A stretch of DNA of 64,000 nucleotides from an uncultured Oscillospiraceae bacterium (GCA_934465295.1 CAKSKU010000003.1:94654-158653); one strand, 5' to 3'. Counted from the first letter of the stretch, positions 44,625 to 54,051 are shown. Program-made: numbers and translations. Notes: a model not told the origin generated them from the sequence alone.

Positions 44625-44757
44625 ATTCGGAATTATTTTTCTCTCTGCATTGCATTAAATTTTGCAGAGGACGAATTTCTGTCCTACACCGCAAATGTGC
44701 AAAATAAAATTACGCATTAATATAATTCCGCATTCCGAATTCCTAATTCCGAATTAA
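44625..44757. repeat. Small repeat element with AATTCGG/CCGAATT ends
   Basis: Begins AATTCGGAATTATT and ends in a run of ATTCCGCATTCCGAATTCC, the same end signature as the large foldback repeats, but with a different ~100-bp interior. It lies between the T-box terminator and cysE. Confidence 0.65.
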
Positions 44758-44760
44758 ACA

Positions 44761-44807
44761 AAAACGCCGCTTTCAAGAGCGATTTAACGTTCCTGAAGGC
44801 GGCTTTT
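44761..44807 (-). terminator. T-box terminator hairpin
   Basis: Minus strand GCCGC...GCGGC with inner TTCA/TGAA pairing, then TTTTTG. It immediately follows the T-box sequence. Confidence 0.75.
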
Positions 44808-45037
44808 GACCACGGTTCCACTTCAATTAGTCCGAAACGGACTGTCTTTTCATATCTTTAACGCAGATGATACGCAGGCGGATACTTTTTTCTTGCACCA
44901 AAAAGAGAAGAATGTTCCCCGTCCGAGCCGGCGGCCGCACTTCACTGACGCTCTTCGCCGCCGTTGCACCACCCCGACGTTCTCTGTATCCCGAGCAAAA
45001 GCTACTCTGACCGATATGCTTTTATACCTTATTATAT
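44765..45037 (-). promoter_or_regulatory. T-box leader (cysteine) controlling cysE-cysS
   Basis: On the minus strand, the conserved antiterminator T-box reads AAGTGGAACCGTGG (about 44808-44823), followed by a terminator. Upstream is a long stem I region with the GGGTGGTGCAACGG block. A candidate specifier codon TGC (Cys), in GGTGCAAG, lies near 44899. Uncharged tRNA(Cys) should pair with TGC and with the UGGN bulge to prevent termination. The T-box is seen directly; specifier choice is inferred from the downstream genes. Confidence 0.85.
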
Positions 45038-45043
45038 TATATG

Positions 45044-45072
45044 ATTATACCACAAAATTATTGCAGATGCAA
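45044..45072 (-). promoter_or_regulatory. Promoter of the T-box/cysE-cysS transcript
   Basis: Minus strand TTGCAT, 17-bp spacer, TATAAT; transcript start expected near 45037. Confidence 0.75.
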
Positions 45073-45100
45073 CCGTTAATTTTCACGATTTTCCGCCCGT

Positions 45101-45907
45101 TTATTCGGCAGAAGATGTCTCTTCCGTTTCGGCGGGAGCTTCCTCGGTCTCGGCTGCGGCTGTTTCGGTCGAAGCCTCGTCCGTTCCCTCAACAGGGTCG
45201 TTCTCCGCATTTTCATCTATATAAATGTTGGGGAGTATCTTCGTCTCAAAATCGCCGACAACATTATCCCAGTAATCCTTGGTGGATTCAACAGTGAAGT
45301 AGAAAGCGTCGTTGTCGGAATAGAAGCAGTAAAGCCTGCCCGTGTACCATGCAACGGGAGTCCTGATGTCATCGCCGTTCTCGTCCTTGTAGGTATCGCC
45401 GTTTTCATCTTTCTCGAAAACATTCTGGGTGATGGTGTAGCCGCACCATTTTCCGCTGAAGCCCGCAACGGTTATATCCTGGATATCGGTGAAATCGGTA
45501 TCGCATTTGTACATAACATTATTAAATGTCATCGAATAGCGGATACGTCCGATAAAGTCGTCGATAGTGCTGTAATCCTCGACATAGTTTGCGGCATAAA
45601 CAGCCATCTGAGCCATGCCGTCATCGATAATATAGCGGAAATGCTGGTCGAAATCCTCCTGCGACTTCTGCGCTATAACATAATTCTCGGGAAGGTCTTT
45701 TACCTTGAACTTGTTGATAGCGTAAATATCACCTTCGGCAACGGGACGCTGTGTTGCAACGGTCTCTGCATCGTAGCTGTCGGAGGTACTTGCCGATGTG
45801 TCGGAGCTGTCGTTGGTCTTATCCTTTGAGCAGCCGCCGAACATTGCCGCTGTCATGCACAGTGCGGCGACAGCTGCGATAATTTTTATCATTCTTTTAT
45901 TTTTCAT
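45101..45907 (-). CDS. Hypothetical lipoprotein
   Basis: 268 residues. Signal peptide KRMIKIIAAVAALCMTAAMF with lipobox GGC, then a Ser/Thr/Asp-rich linker, an alpha/beta body (ENYVIAQKSQEDFDQHFRYI, VAGFSGKWCGYTITQNVF, YCFYSDNDAFYFTVES) and a low-complexity Glu/Thr/Ala tail (EEAPAETEETSS). It would be anchored on the outer membrane face. Function unknown. ATG 45907 has GGGAGAG upstream. It follows the sensor-like gene by 22 bp on the same strand. Confidence 0.8.
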   Translation of the reverse strand: MKNKRMIKIIAAVAALCMTAAMFGGCSKDKTNDSSDTSASTSDSYDAETVATQRPVAEGDIYAINKFKVKDLPENYVIAQKSQEDFDQHFRYIIDDGMAQMAVYAANYVEDYSTIDDFIGRIRYSMTFNNVMYKCDTDFTDIQDITVAGFSGKWCGYTITQNVFEKDENGDTYKDENGDDIRTPVAWYTGRLYCFYSDNDAFYFTVESTKDYWDNVVGDFETKILPNIYIDENAENDPVEGTDEASTETAAAETEEAPAETEETSSAE

Positions 45908-45929
45908 ATAGAAACTCTCCCTTATATCT

Positions 45930-46958
45930 TTATGAGCAGGCAGGGATAAAAACTCTCCTGTCGGCAAATCTTACTTCCATAGGTGAAAAGAGCGGCTTGC
46001 CCTCGTCAAATTTCTGCGCTGCGGATAAAACGAACTCACCGTCCGCAAGTTTTGGCAGAACCAGTTCGTAAGCGCCTTCACCTGTCTTTTCGAGTGACGC
46101 ACCGAATTTTTTGCAGAAAAGGTCGGAGATGTACTCGAAGAAAAATCCCTCCGAAAAGCTTCTCTCGCCCGCTTCGGCAAGCTCGGACAGGCACTTGCCC
46201 GAGGTATCGGCTGAAATGCGTACCTTAACGCCGTTTTCGTCCTCTTTTACGGAGAAGTCTACCCTGTCGGGTATGTATTCACCGCTGCAAAGCAGCTCGG
46301 TCATATCGGAAACAAGCACGCAGAACGAACCCTTGTTGAACTTTGCAGCCGCATTTTCGCAGATATCCGTTTTTACCGTGATGTCCCTGCGGTATTCGGC
46401 GAACTGACGTGCAAGCTCCGTCATAGTATCGCTCACGCTGACAACGCTTTCCGTACAGCTGTCGTCCATAAGGAATATCATCTGCTCGGGGTCGAGGATA
46501 AAGGATATTATCTCTCGCAGGCTGCTGTTTATGCTGCTGAACGTCTGCTCGATACCGTCATATTTCTCGGCGCAGTCGGAAAGCTTTTCGAGAAGCTTTT
46601 CCGATATCATCGAAATGCTGTGGACGCAGCTTCTCAGCCGTGAGAAAAAGCAGACAAGGTATCTGTTCACGCCGGGACTGCGCATAGCCGCTTCAACGGG
46701 GCTTTTGTCAAATACCTCGATCACCGAAACGCCGTCATAGCTTATAACATTCACGCTCACTATCATATCGCCGATAAGCTCATAGCCGCAGCCCTTTTTC
46801 AGCACCCTTTCGGCAAAAGCGTCCTTCGGCACGGCTTTCCCGTCAAAAAGCTTGGCATAGCGGCTGTTTTCAAACTTACAGCCGTCGGAAACGATCGCAG
46901 TCGGTATCTCGGAGCGTTCATAAAACTCACGCAGGGCAAGAAGAACAGCACTATCCAT
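45930..46958 (-). CDS. Sensor-like protein with degenerate histidine-kinase layout
   Basis: 342 residues, cytoplasmic. The N terminus (REFYERSEIPTAIVSDGCKF) looks PAS-like. A helical hairpin (YLVCFFSRLRSCVHSISMIS, KYDGIEQTFSSINSSL) is placed like a dimerisation domain. The C-terminal ~170 residues (DFSVKEDENGVKVRISADT, FFFEYISDLFCKKFGASLEK) resemble a histidine-kinase ATPase fold without clear N, G1 or G2 boxes. It is probably not an active kinase, and family assignment is tentative. It is transcribed with the lipoprotein gene. Confidence 0.65.
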   Translation of the reverse strand: MDSAVLLALREFYERSEIPTAIVSDGCKFENSRYAKLFDGKAVPKDAFAERVLKKGCGYELIGDMIVSVNVISYDGVSVIEVFDKSPVEAAMRSPGVNRYLVCFFSRLRSCVHSISMISEKLLEKLSDCAEKYDGIEQTFSSINSSLREIISFILDPEQMIFLMDDSCTESVVSVSDTMTELARQFAEYRRDITVKTDICENAAAKFNKGSFCVLVSDMTELLCSGEYIPDRVDFSVKEDENGVKVRISADTSGKCLSELAEAGERSFSEGFFFEYISDLFCKKFGASLEKTGEGAYELVLPKLADGEFVLSAAQKFDEGKPLFSPMEVRFADRRVFIPACS

Positions 46959-47176
46959 AGAGCAGTGATCCCTTCATAAAAAATTTGCACTATTATTATA
47001 CCACAGTATTTCATTTTCTGCATTGCTTTTTTGAAAATTTAATCATAATTTCGTCTTATTGGCACAAAAAAGTCACATTGTCCGCTCCCTTTCGGTCATT
47101 TTGAACCAACCTGTCAATGCTTTTGCGGCGTTTTGAAAAAAGTTTCTGAAAAACGTTATTTTTTTGTCAAAAGGTA

Positions 47177-47205
47177 TTGCCAAATTCAAAAAAATAAGGT
47201 AAAAT
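47177..47205 (+). promoter_or_regulatory. Promoter of gapA
   Basis: TTGCCA, 17-bp spacer, TAAAAT. The remaining ~150 bp upstream of it (47020-47170) shows no gene or clear operator. Confidence 0.65.
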
Positions 47206-47288
47206 AGATATATAAAGCTTTGGAGTGTTTTGCAAGAAGCATTTTCCAATGCCGTATATTAAATTTCTTTTTAGGAGGAAAATTTATT

Positions 47289-48326
47289 ATGTCAGTTAAA
47301 GTTGCAATCAATGGTTTCGGTCGTATCGGTCGTCTCGCATTCAGACAGATGTTCGGTGCAGAGGGTTATGATGTAGTTGCTATCAACGACCTCACAAAGC
47401 CTTCCATGCTCGCACAGCTCCTCAAGTACGATACTGCTCAGGGCGGTTACTGCGGCAAGATCGGTGAAAACACTCACACTGTTTCCGCTGATGATGAAGC
47501 AGGCACAATCACAGTTGACGGCAAGACACTTAAGATCTATGCTGAAAAGGACGCTAAGGATCTTCCTTGGGGTCAGATCGGTGTTGACGTTGTTCTCGAG
47601 TGCACAGGTTTCTACTGCTCCAAGGACAAGTCCCAGGCTCATATCGATGCAGGTGCTAAGAAGGTTGTTATCTCCGCTCCTGCAGGCAGCGACCTCAAGA
47701 CCATCGTTTACTCCGTAAATGAAAAGACTCTTACAGCTGATGACAAGATCATCTCCGCTGCTTCCTGCACAACAAACTGCCTCGCTCCTATGGCTAAGGC
47801 TCTTAACGATTATGCTCCTATCCAGTCCGGTATCATGAGCACTATCCACGCTTACACAGGCGACCAGATGATCCTCGACGGTCCTCACAGAAAGGGCGAC
47901 CTCAGAAGAGCAAGAGCAGGTGCTGCTAACATCGTTCCTAACTCCACAGGTGCTGCAAAGGCAATCGGCCTTGTAATTCCTGAACTCAACGGCAAGCTCA
48001 TCGGTTCTGCACAGCGTGTTCCTGTTCCAACAGGTTCCACAACTATCCTTACAGCTGTTGTTAAGGGTGCAGACGTTACTAAGGAAGGCATCAACGCTGC
48101 TATGAAGGCTGCTGCTTCTGAGTCCTTCGGCTACAACGAAGATCAGATCGTTTCTTCCGACGTTATCGGTATGAGATACGGTTCTCTCTTCGATGCTACA
48201 CAGACAATGGTAGCTAAGATCGCTGATGACCTCTTTGAAGTACAGGTAGTTTCTTGGTACGATAACGAGAACTCCTACACATCTCAGATGGTTAGAACGA
48301 TCAAGTACTTCGCTGAACTCAAGTAA
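47289..48326 (+). CDS. gapA: Glyceraldehyde-3-phosphate dehydrogenase
   Basis: 345 residues. It oxidises glyceraldehyde 3-phosphate with NAD+ and phosphate in glycolysis. NAD-binding start [16 protein letters not shown], catalytic Cys in [12 protein letters not shown] (about residue 159), substrate loop [13 protein letters not shown] and the C-terminal [14 protein letters not shown] are all standard. RBS TTAGGAGGAAA. Codon choice is restricted, as expected of a highly expressed gene. Terminator at 48345. Confidence 0.97.
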   Translation: MSVKVAINGFGRIGRLAFRQMFGAEGYDVVAINDLTKPSMLAQLLKYDTAQGGYCGKIGENTHTVSADDEAGTITVDGKTLKIYAEKDAKDLPWGQIGVDVVLECTGFYCSKDKSQAHIDAGAKKVVISAPAGSDLKTIVYSVNEKTLTADDKIISAASCTTNCLAPMAKALNDYAPIQSGIMSTIHAYTGDQMILDGPHRKGDLRRARAGAANIVPNSTGAAKAIGLVIPELNGKLIGSAQRVPVPTGSTTILTAVVKGADVTKEGINAAMKAAASESFGYNEDQIVSSDVIGMRYGSLFDATQTMVAKIADDLFEVQVVSWYDNENSYTSQMVRTIKYFAELK

Positions 48327-48344
48327 GTTTAGTTCTTAACGTTC

Positions 48345-48378
48345 AAAAAGAGCCTGCCGCAATAAGCAGGCTCTTTTA
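48345..48378 (+). terminator. gapA terminator
   Basis: AAAAGAGCCTGC pairs with GCAGGCTCTTTT around an 8-nt loop. Confidence 0.92.
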
Positions 48379-48395
48379 ATTATATGGGGGAACAA

Positions 48396-49199
48396 ATGAA
48401 ATACAAAATTTTAAGAGTGATAAACATTTTATCGCTGATATTTGCGATGGGAGTTTTTGTGTATCAGCTTGCCTTTGCGGAGGAGCGGGATATAAAGCTG
48501 ATGACAAAAGCAGGCTCGGCAGCACTTGTGCTGCTGCTCGCACTCCTGAAAATACGCCCCAAAAAAACGCCGTTCGACAGTCTCATATACAGGGATTTTT
48601 ATAAAAAGATCATCGGCGACGCTTTCCGCAGTGACCCAAAAGCGATGAGGCTCCTGACCAATGCAATAACTGACTATAATTACAATAATTTTAAAAAAGC
48701 TATAAGAACGCTTGATGTGCTTCTTGACAAGCACTGTGCCGATAGCTGCGATTTTTCGGCTGTGCTGATGTTCAAGGCACTGTGCCTGAGCGAGTCGGGG
48801 CAAAAGAACGCCGCAGCCGAGTGCTATGAGCAGCTTCTTTTCCACGACTACTCAAATTCGACAGCCTGGTCGAACCTCGGACTTATCTATACCGACCTCG
48901 GCAAAATGCAGCAAGCCGAGCAGGCTTATGAAAAAGCGATCACCTACGACCCCGAAAGTCCAAGCGCATATACAAACTTTTCTGTACTTCTGCTCCACAA
49001 GGGTGACGCCGAAAAAGCACTCGAATACTCCGAAAAGGCATTGGAGCTTGACCCGAAGGTGAACCAAGCCGCCTCTGCTGCAGCCATAGCATCGCAGCTC
49101 CTCGGCGATGAAGAAAAGCTGCAAAAATATAAGAAGCTGCACGTTCTTAACGGAGGAAACGCAAGGGAGCTGGAGCAGGCGCTTGAAGCGGTAAAATAA
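48396..49199 (+). CDS. TPR-repeat membrane protein
   Basis: 267 residues. Two hydrophobic segments at the N terminus (about 7-25 and 37-52) anchor it. The C-terminal half carries TPR units (AWSNLGLIYTDLGKMQQAEQ, AYTNFSVLLLHKGDAEKALE, and a third partial). TPRs mediate protein contacts; the partner is unknown. ATG 48396 follows GGGGGA closely; an in-frame ATG at 48384 would lie before that RBS. Confidence 0.8.
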   Translation: MKYKILRVINILSLIFAMGVFVYQLAFAEERDIKLMTKAGSAALVLLLALLKIRPKKTPFDSLIYRDFYKKIIGDAFRSDPKAMRLLTNAITDYNYNNFKKAIRTLDVLLDKHCADSCDFSAVLMFKALCLSESGQKNAAAECYEQLLFHDYSNSTAWSNLGLIYTDLGKMQQAEQAYEKAITYDPESPSAYTNFSVLLLHKGDAEKALEYSEKALELDPKVNQAASAAAIASQLLGDEEKLQKYKKLHVLNGGNARELEQALEAVK

Positions 49200-49254
49200 A
49201 AGCCTGTTCCGCAATGAGATCAACTGTAATGTGACATAATTCAGGGGTGAAAGT

Positions 49255-50400
49255 ATGAAGGACAAAACAAAAACGATCATATCCATAGCCGTAATTCTTA
49301 TAATAGTTTTATCTGTATGCGGTGTAAGGTATTACTATCGTCACAAGCATGACAAGGATATAGCCTTTGCCAAAGCCGAAGCGGAAGATCATATTGACGA
49401 GAAATACGGCTTTGAGGATATCAGCCTTGAACGTGACGAGGTTTACCCGACTTATTTTACGGATAATAATAACTTCAGTGCAGCCTTTTCGGCAAACTGC
49501 GGCGGCGAAGAATTCAGCGTTGTTTTTTACAAGGAAAACGGCAAGGCGGAATGCTTTGACAATTATCAGCAGGAAGAAATAAGAGCCGCCTTGGAAAAAT
49601 ATTTTTGTGAAAAATTCCCGAACGGGAGCATTGTTTCGATGTATTTTAAAGGCAAAGGCGTATCTTATCCTTATGTCGGCTTTATGTATAAGGACGTTTT
49701 CTTTGACGGTGAAAACACAGCCGGAATTTTATCGGAGTGTCAGGGCAAGCTTGAAATGGCGTTCTATGACACGGGATTTTCGCAGTCGGATATAGAAAAG
49801 ATCATTCCGAAGGACAGCCGTTTGGAGGCAGAGTTCGTTTCATTTGATACGAAAGAGCTTTGTGATGTGTGCGTAAACGAAGCAACGGATCATAGCTATA
49901 GTGAGCATTTTTATCTTATACTTGAAAAGTATGCTCCGCATCTGACGGACTATATTTATATTAAAAATGATGGTGTAAACGGCTTTAATGTTGATATAAT
50001 GGAAAATGATGAGTTCCTGTACGCTTATTTTCCCGTTGAGCCGAGAAAGCTTGCAACAAGGACGGATATAACCGCCGAGCCTGTCAAAACGGGCAAGGTC
50101 ACGGAGATATTCACTCGGCACGGTGAGGAAAATTATCTCGGCAAGCAGCTTTCGGGCGAGTATTATTTCGACAGCCTCTACGGTGATGTGTGGATATATT
50201 ATCCGCTTGAAAAGCTGGACGGCTATGATATAGAAAAGGTCGGACTTGCGTGGTTCAGCGCAGGCGGAATGTCTGACAACCACAATATCGAAATGGCTCG
50301 GATATGCGGTGATTACGCTGCGTTCAATATGCCGTACGGCGAGGACTGTTTCAGGCTGGTCTATTCGGAAAATTTAGCGGAATACGAGCCGACCGACTAA
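49255..50400 (+). CDS. Hypothetical membrane-anchored protein
   Basis: 381 residues. One N-terminal membrane helix (IISIAVILIIVLSVCGV), then an extracytoplasmic body with no recognised domain. Segments such as HIDEKYGFEDISLERDE recall the peptide-like region of Bacillota surface proteins of unknown role. RBS AGGGGTGAAAG. It is 55 bp after the TPR gene and possibly in the same transcript. Confidence 0.7.
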   Translation: MKDKTKTIISIAVILIIVLSVCGVRYYYRHKHDKDIAFAKAEAEDHIDEKYGFEDISLERDEVYPTYFTDNNNFSAAFSANCGGEEFSVVFYKENGKAECFDNYQQEEIRAALEKYFCEKFPNGSIVSMYFKGKGVSYPYVGFMYKDVFFDGENTAGILSECQGKLEMAFYDTGFSQSDIEKIIPKDSRLEAEFVSFDTKELCDVCVNEATDHSYSEHFYLILEKYAPHLTDYIYIKNDGVNGFNVDIMENDEFLYAYFPVEPRKLATRTDITAEPVKTGKVTEIFTRHGEENYLGKQLSGEYYFDSLYGDVWIYYPLEKLDGYDIEKVGLAWFSAGGMSDNHNIEMARICGDYAAFNMPYGEDCFRLVYSENLAEYEPTD

Positions 50401-50467
50401 ACTGTATAGAATATACGGATTTGCTCGGGGCATATTATGCAATATAAACATAAATTGCAAAAAGCCC

Positions 50468-50496
50468 TTGCATTTTCGGAAACTTTGTGATACAAT
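50468..50496 (+). promoter_or_regulatory. Promoter of secG
   Basis: TTGCAT, 17-bp spacer, TACAAT, about 55 bp before the start. Confidence 0.65.
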
Positions 50497-50549
50497 AGAA
50501 TAAATAATTATGTAATCAAGCAACGTTTTATGAAAAAGGAAGGTCATAT

Positions 50550-50804
50550 ATGAGCATTTGGGAAATCATCTGCGGCGTTATCATGCTTATCGCCTGCATT
50601 ATTCTTATCATTTTATCAATTCTTCAGCCGCCAAAGCAGCAGAATATGAGTTCGGCTTTATCTGGCTCATCATCAAACTTCTTTGACAAGACCGGCGGTG
50701 CTACAAGGGAGCAGGCTCTGAGCCAGCTCACCAAGGTCGTTGTTATCGTACTGTTTGTTATGACGCTTGTTGTAAACATTATCGGCATTGTTGCGGGCAA
50801 GTAA
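50550..50804 (+). CDS. secG: Preprotein translocase subunit SecG
   Basis: 84 residues. Two membrane helices (IICGVIMLIACIILIILSIL and VVVIVLFVMTLVVNIIGIV) flank the polar loop with SALSGSSSNFFDKTGG, the SecG hallmark. It assists protein export with SecYE. The next gene is rnr, a common arrangement in Bacillota. RBS AAGGAAGG. Confidence 0.92.
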   Translation: MSIWEIICGVIMLIACIILIILSILQPPKQQNMSSALSGSSSNFFDKTGGATREQALSQLTKVVVIVLFVMTLVVNIIGIVAGK

Positions 50805-50883
50805 GTGTCGGCAGTCGGTATGTTTGTGGAAATTTGACCGATAATGTCCTGTGTTTGCTTCGTTCAGACACAGGACCTTTTTT

Positions 50884-51205
50884 TAATTCGGAATTCGGAA
50901 TGCGGAATTCGGAATTGATTTAATGCGTAATTATTTGTGACCCGTTTTTGATTTGAATTTTCGTGGAATACTCACTGTAGGGGACGGGTCACCCGTCCCG
51001 TGCCGCAAGGCTTTTTGAAACGGACATTTTATTTGGAATTTACATTTGTCAAAATTGCCAACACAATGCACATTATCAAATTGTGGTTCATATCAAACAT
51101 GATGCGTTCAAGCGGGACGGGAAACCCGTCCCCTACGGAATTATGGCGTTTTAACGAGTTAAAAATAATTCCGCATTCCGAATTCCTAATTCCGAATTTA
51201 ATATA
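50884..51205. repeat. Repeat element with AATTCGG ends and GGGACGGG hairpin
   Basis: Starts AATTCGGAATTCGGAATGCGG, ends CCGCATTCCGAATTCC..., the end signature of the large foldback repeats. Its interior instead has GTAGGGGACGGG and its inverted partner CCCGTCCCCTAC about 130 bp apart. It sits between secG and rnr and separates their usual close linkage. Confidence 0.75.
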
Positions 51206-51220
51206 GGGGAGTATGATCTG

Positions 51221-53353
51221 ATGGCAGCAGCTTTTGAAATTTACAAAACACGAATAAAAGAAATATTGAAGCAGAGCGAAAAGAAAAGCGTTCCGTTCAA
51301 GGTGCTTTACAATAAATGCAAGGGCAAGAGCCGGAAGCTGCCCGAGTTCAAGCGTGCACTGACCGAGCTTATACGGAGCGGCGATGTCCTCGAAACAAAG
51401 GCAGGCTTCAAGCTTTCCGCAGGCAGCGGACTTTTCCGTGCGGAGGTCGTTCGCATCAACAAGAGCTTCGGCTTTATCCGCAGGGACGACGGCAGCGAGG
51501 TTTTCGTTCCGGGCAAATTCTTCCTCGGCGCAATGCCGGGAGATATCGTTCTTGCTCGGCTTATCCCGAAGAAAAATGAGGACAGGGAGATCCCCGACGG
51601 CGAGGTCGTTGAAGTCGTTGAGGAAAATTTCCGCGAGTTTACGGGAACTGCCCAGTGCGAAAGCGGAACATGGTATGTTTATACCGACAACAAGCTCAAA
51701 GACCCTATCATGGTCACGGACTGCGCAGTTTCCGTTCACAACGGTGACAAGGTTCTCGCCGAGCTTACACATCGGGGAACTCGCCACGCCGACCACAGAG
51801 CTAAGATAACCGCAGTTTTCGGCTGCTCCGATCAGGCGGCAGTATGCGCAGAAGCACTTCTCTACATCAACGGCATCGAGGTCGAGTTCCCGAACGCTGT
51901 CCTTGACGAGGCTCGCTATGCTGAGCATAGGGGCATACCGACCGACGAGATAAGCCGCCGACTTGACCTGCGTGATGAGATAATTTTCACGATAGACGGC
52001 GCAGACACAAAGGATATCGACGACGCAGTTTCGGTGAAAAAGCTTTCGGACGGCTGGGAGCTTGGCGTTCATATAGCGGACGTTTCGTTCTATGTCAAGC
52101 CGAATTCCGAGCTGGACAAGGACGCATTTCAGCGAGGAACTTCGATTTATTATGCCGACAAGGTAGTCCCGATGCTCCCGAAAGAGCTTTCCAACGGGAT
52201 ATGCTCGCTCAATCCGCAGGAGGACAGACTCGCATTTTCCTGCCTGATGAAGCTTGACGAGGGCGGTAAGCTTGTGAAGTACAAGTTCAGCAAGTCAGTT
52301 ATCCGCTCACGGGTCAAGGGCGTTTACTCCGAGATAAACAAAATTCTCGCCGCAAAGGAAAACGGCACGGAAATTCCTGCCGATATTGCGGAAAAATATA
52401 ACGGCTTGACCGATACCATAATGCTTATGGAGGAGCTGGCTTCTATCCTCACCGCAAACAAGATCGGCAGAGGTGCGCCGCAGCTTGAAACGAGCGAATG
52501 CAAGCTTATCCTTGACGAAAATGAGGTCTGCATCGACGTTCTCCCGAGAGAGCGGGGCAAGAGCGAGCTTATCATCGAGGAGTTTATGCTTATGGCAAAC
52601 ACGGCGGCAGCAAAGACCGCCCGTGAGCATAATATCCCATTCGTTTACCGTGTGCATGAAGACCCGTCACCCGAAAAGATAGACGATCTGCTTGACACGG
52701 CGGCACTGATGAACATAAAAGTTCCGCACTTCACCGAGATAAAGGCAAAGCACCTTTCCGAGATACTGGAGCAGGTCAAAGACAGCACACTTGCGCCTGT
52801 TATAAACAACCTCGTTCTCCGCTCAATGGCGAAAGCGAAGTATTCCGACAAGCCGCTCGGACATTTCGGACTTGTGCTGAAGGATTATGCACACTTCACT
52901 TCGCCGATAAGGCGTTACCCCGATCTTGCGATACACCGTATCCTCACCGACCTTTGCTACAATAAGCAGAGTGAGGAATATATGACCAAGCGTTACGCAG
53001 GCTTTGCGCACGACGCTTCTGAGCAGTCCTCCGCCTGCGAGCTTACCGCAATGAGGATAGAGCGTGAGTGTGACGACTGCTATGTTGCGGAATATATGCG
53101 CTCTCACCTCGGCGAAGAATTTGAGGGAATAATCAGCTCCGTTACGGAGTTCGGCTTCTTTGTCGAGCTGCCGAACACGGTCGAGGGACTTGTTTCGATA
53201 GACAGCCTTAAAGACGGAAACTATGAGTTCAACGGCAAATTCACGATAACGAACAGCGGCAAGCCTGCCTATTCCGTAGGCGACAAGGTAAAGGTAATAT
53301 GCTCCGCCGCAAATGTTCCTTCGGGAAAGGTTGATTTTACTTTAGCCGAATAA
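51221..53353 (+). CDS. rnr: Ribonuclease R
   Basis: 710 residues. A processive 3'-5' exoribonuclease that digests structured RNA. N-terminal winged-helix region (VPFKVLYNKCKGKSRKLPEF), cold-shock domains (EVVRINKSFGFIRRDDGSEV), the RNB catalytic domain with the Asp cluster DGADTKDIDDAVSV (about 257-270), LRSMAKAKYSDKPLGHFGL and TSPIRRYPDL, and a C-terminal S1 domain (EFEGIISSVTEFGFFVELPN). The short basic tail usual in some RNase R proteins is absent. RBS AGGGGAG. Terminator follows. Confidence 0.95.
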   Translation: MAAAFEIYKTRIKEILKQSEKKSVPFKVLYNKCKGKSRKLPEFKRALTELIRSGDVLETKAGFKLSAGSGLFRAEVVRINKSFGFIRRDDGSEVFVPGKFFLGAMPGDIVLARLIPKKNEDREIPDGEVVEVVEENFREFTGTAQCESGTWYVYTDNKLKDPIMVTDCAVSVHNGDKVLAELTHRGTRHADHRAKITAVFGCSDQAAVCAEALLYINGIEVEFPNAVLDEARYAEHRGIPTDEISRRLDLRDEIIFTIDGADTKDIDDAVSVKKLSDGWELGVHIADVSFYVKPNSELDKDAFQRGTSIYYADKVVPMLPKELSNGICSLNPQEDRLAFSCLMKLDEGGKLVKYKFSKSVIRSRVKGVYSEINKILAAKENGTEIPADIAEKYNGLTDTIMLMEELASILTANKIGRGAPQLETSECKLILDENEVCIDVLPRERGKSELIIEEFMLMANTAAAKTAREHNIPFVYRVHEDPSPEKIDDLLDTAALMNIKVPHFTEIKAKHLSEILEQVKDSTLAPVINNLVLRSMAKAKYSDKPLGHFGLVLKDYAHFTSPIRRYPDLAIHRILTDLCYNKQSEEYMTKRYAGFAHDASEQSSACELTAMRIERECDDCYVAEYMRSHLGEEFEGIISSVTEFGFFVELPNTVEGLVSIDSLKDGNYEFNGKFTITNSGKPAYSVGDKVKVICSAANVPSGKVDFTLAE

Positions 53354-53357
53354 TATG

Positions 53358-53399
53358 AACCGCCCCGAGATGATCTTGCTCATTTCGGGGCGGTTATTA
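53358..53399 (+). terminator. rnr terminator
   Basis: AACCGCCCCGA pairs with TCGGGGCGGTT, followed by ATTAATG. The T tract is short. Confidence 0.75.
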
Positions 53400-53447
53400 A
53401 TGTTTATAATTATACTGTAAGTATAAAAGCTCTTGGATATTACAGAA

Positions 53448-53762
53448 TTACGCCAAAATATCTTCAATATTGCGCCTGCCGTAAAGAAAACGGAGAATAG
53501 CAATTTGCTTGGCATTTTCATCGACAGAGTAAAATAAAAGGTAATTATTCACAATTGCGTAATGATATCCCTTATGTGCAAGCCTTTCAATGCGGCATTT
53601 CGGGTAAAGAAAAGGGTAATCATTAATATTTGAGATGACTTTTTCGGCTTTGAGCATTAGATTTTGAGCGGAAAGAGGACTGCCCAGAACGTTTGAAATA
53701 TAATTAAGCGTCTCGTCAAGGTCATTCTCAAAGCTCGGCGCAACTATAAGTTTATATTCCAT
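53448..53762 (-). CDS. RelE/ParE-family toxin
   Basis: 104 residues. The fold pattern is VAPSFENDLDETLNYISN, YPFLYPKCRIERLAHKGYHY, NNYLLFYSVDENAKQIAILR, with the C-terminal FLYGRRN typical of RelE/ParE toxins, which cleave mRNA at the ribosome or poison gyrase. It overlaps the antitoxin gene by 11 bp. Confidence 0.88.
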   Translation of the reverse strand: MEYKLIVAPSFENDLDETLNYISNVLGSPLSAQNLMLKAEKVISNINDYPFLYPKCRIERLAHKGYHYAIVNNYLLFYSVDENAKQIAILRFLYGRRNIEDILA

Positions 53763-54051
53763 ATTTATCCCTCAGCCTGCCGAAAACCTCATCGGAGGAA
53801 GAATAATTACCCGATTTTATCTCGTTTTCCGCCTCGTCAAGCTTCTGATAAAGGTCTTCCTTGTTTTTCACGATTATGCACTCGGGCGCAGGGACCTTCA
53901 CCTCAAAAGGAATACCGCCCGTGAGGTTGACCTGACACAAAAACATATTCACAGCTTCGGAGAGGGATATCCCGAGCATCGAGAGGGTCTCCTCGGCGTT
54001 CGCTTTGACGGTTTCATTCACACGGATATGGAGAGTTTCGGTTTTTGCCAT
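53752..54051 (-). CDS. RelB/DinJ-family antitoxin
   Basis: 99 residues. An N-terminal ribbon-helix-helix (TETLHIRVNETVKANAEETLSM) binds DNA; the helical C terminus (DLYQKLDEAENEIKSG) should wrap and neutralise the toxin. Promoter at 54085-54113; the pair probably autoregulates. Confidence 0.9.
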   Translation of the reverse strand: MAKTETLHIRVNETVKANAEETLSMLGISLSEAVNMFLCQVNLTGGIPFEVKVPAPECIIVKNKEDLYQKLDEAENEIKSGNYSSSDEVFGRLRDKYGI

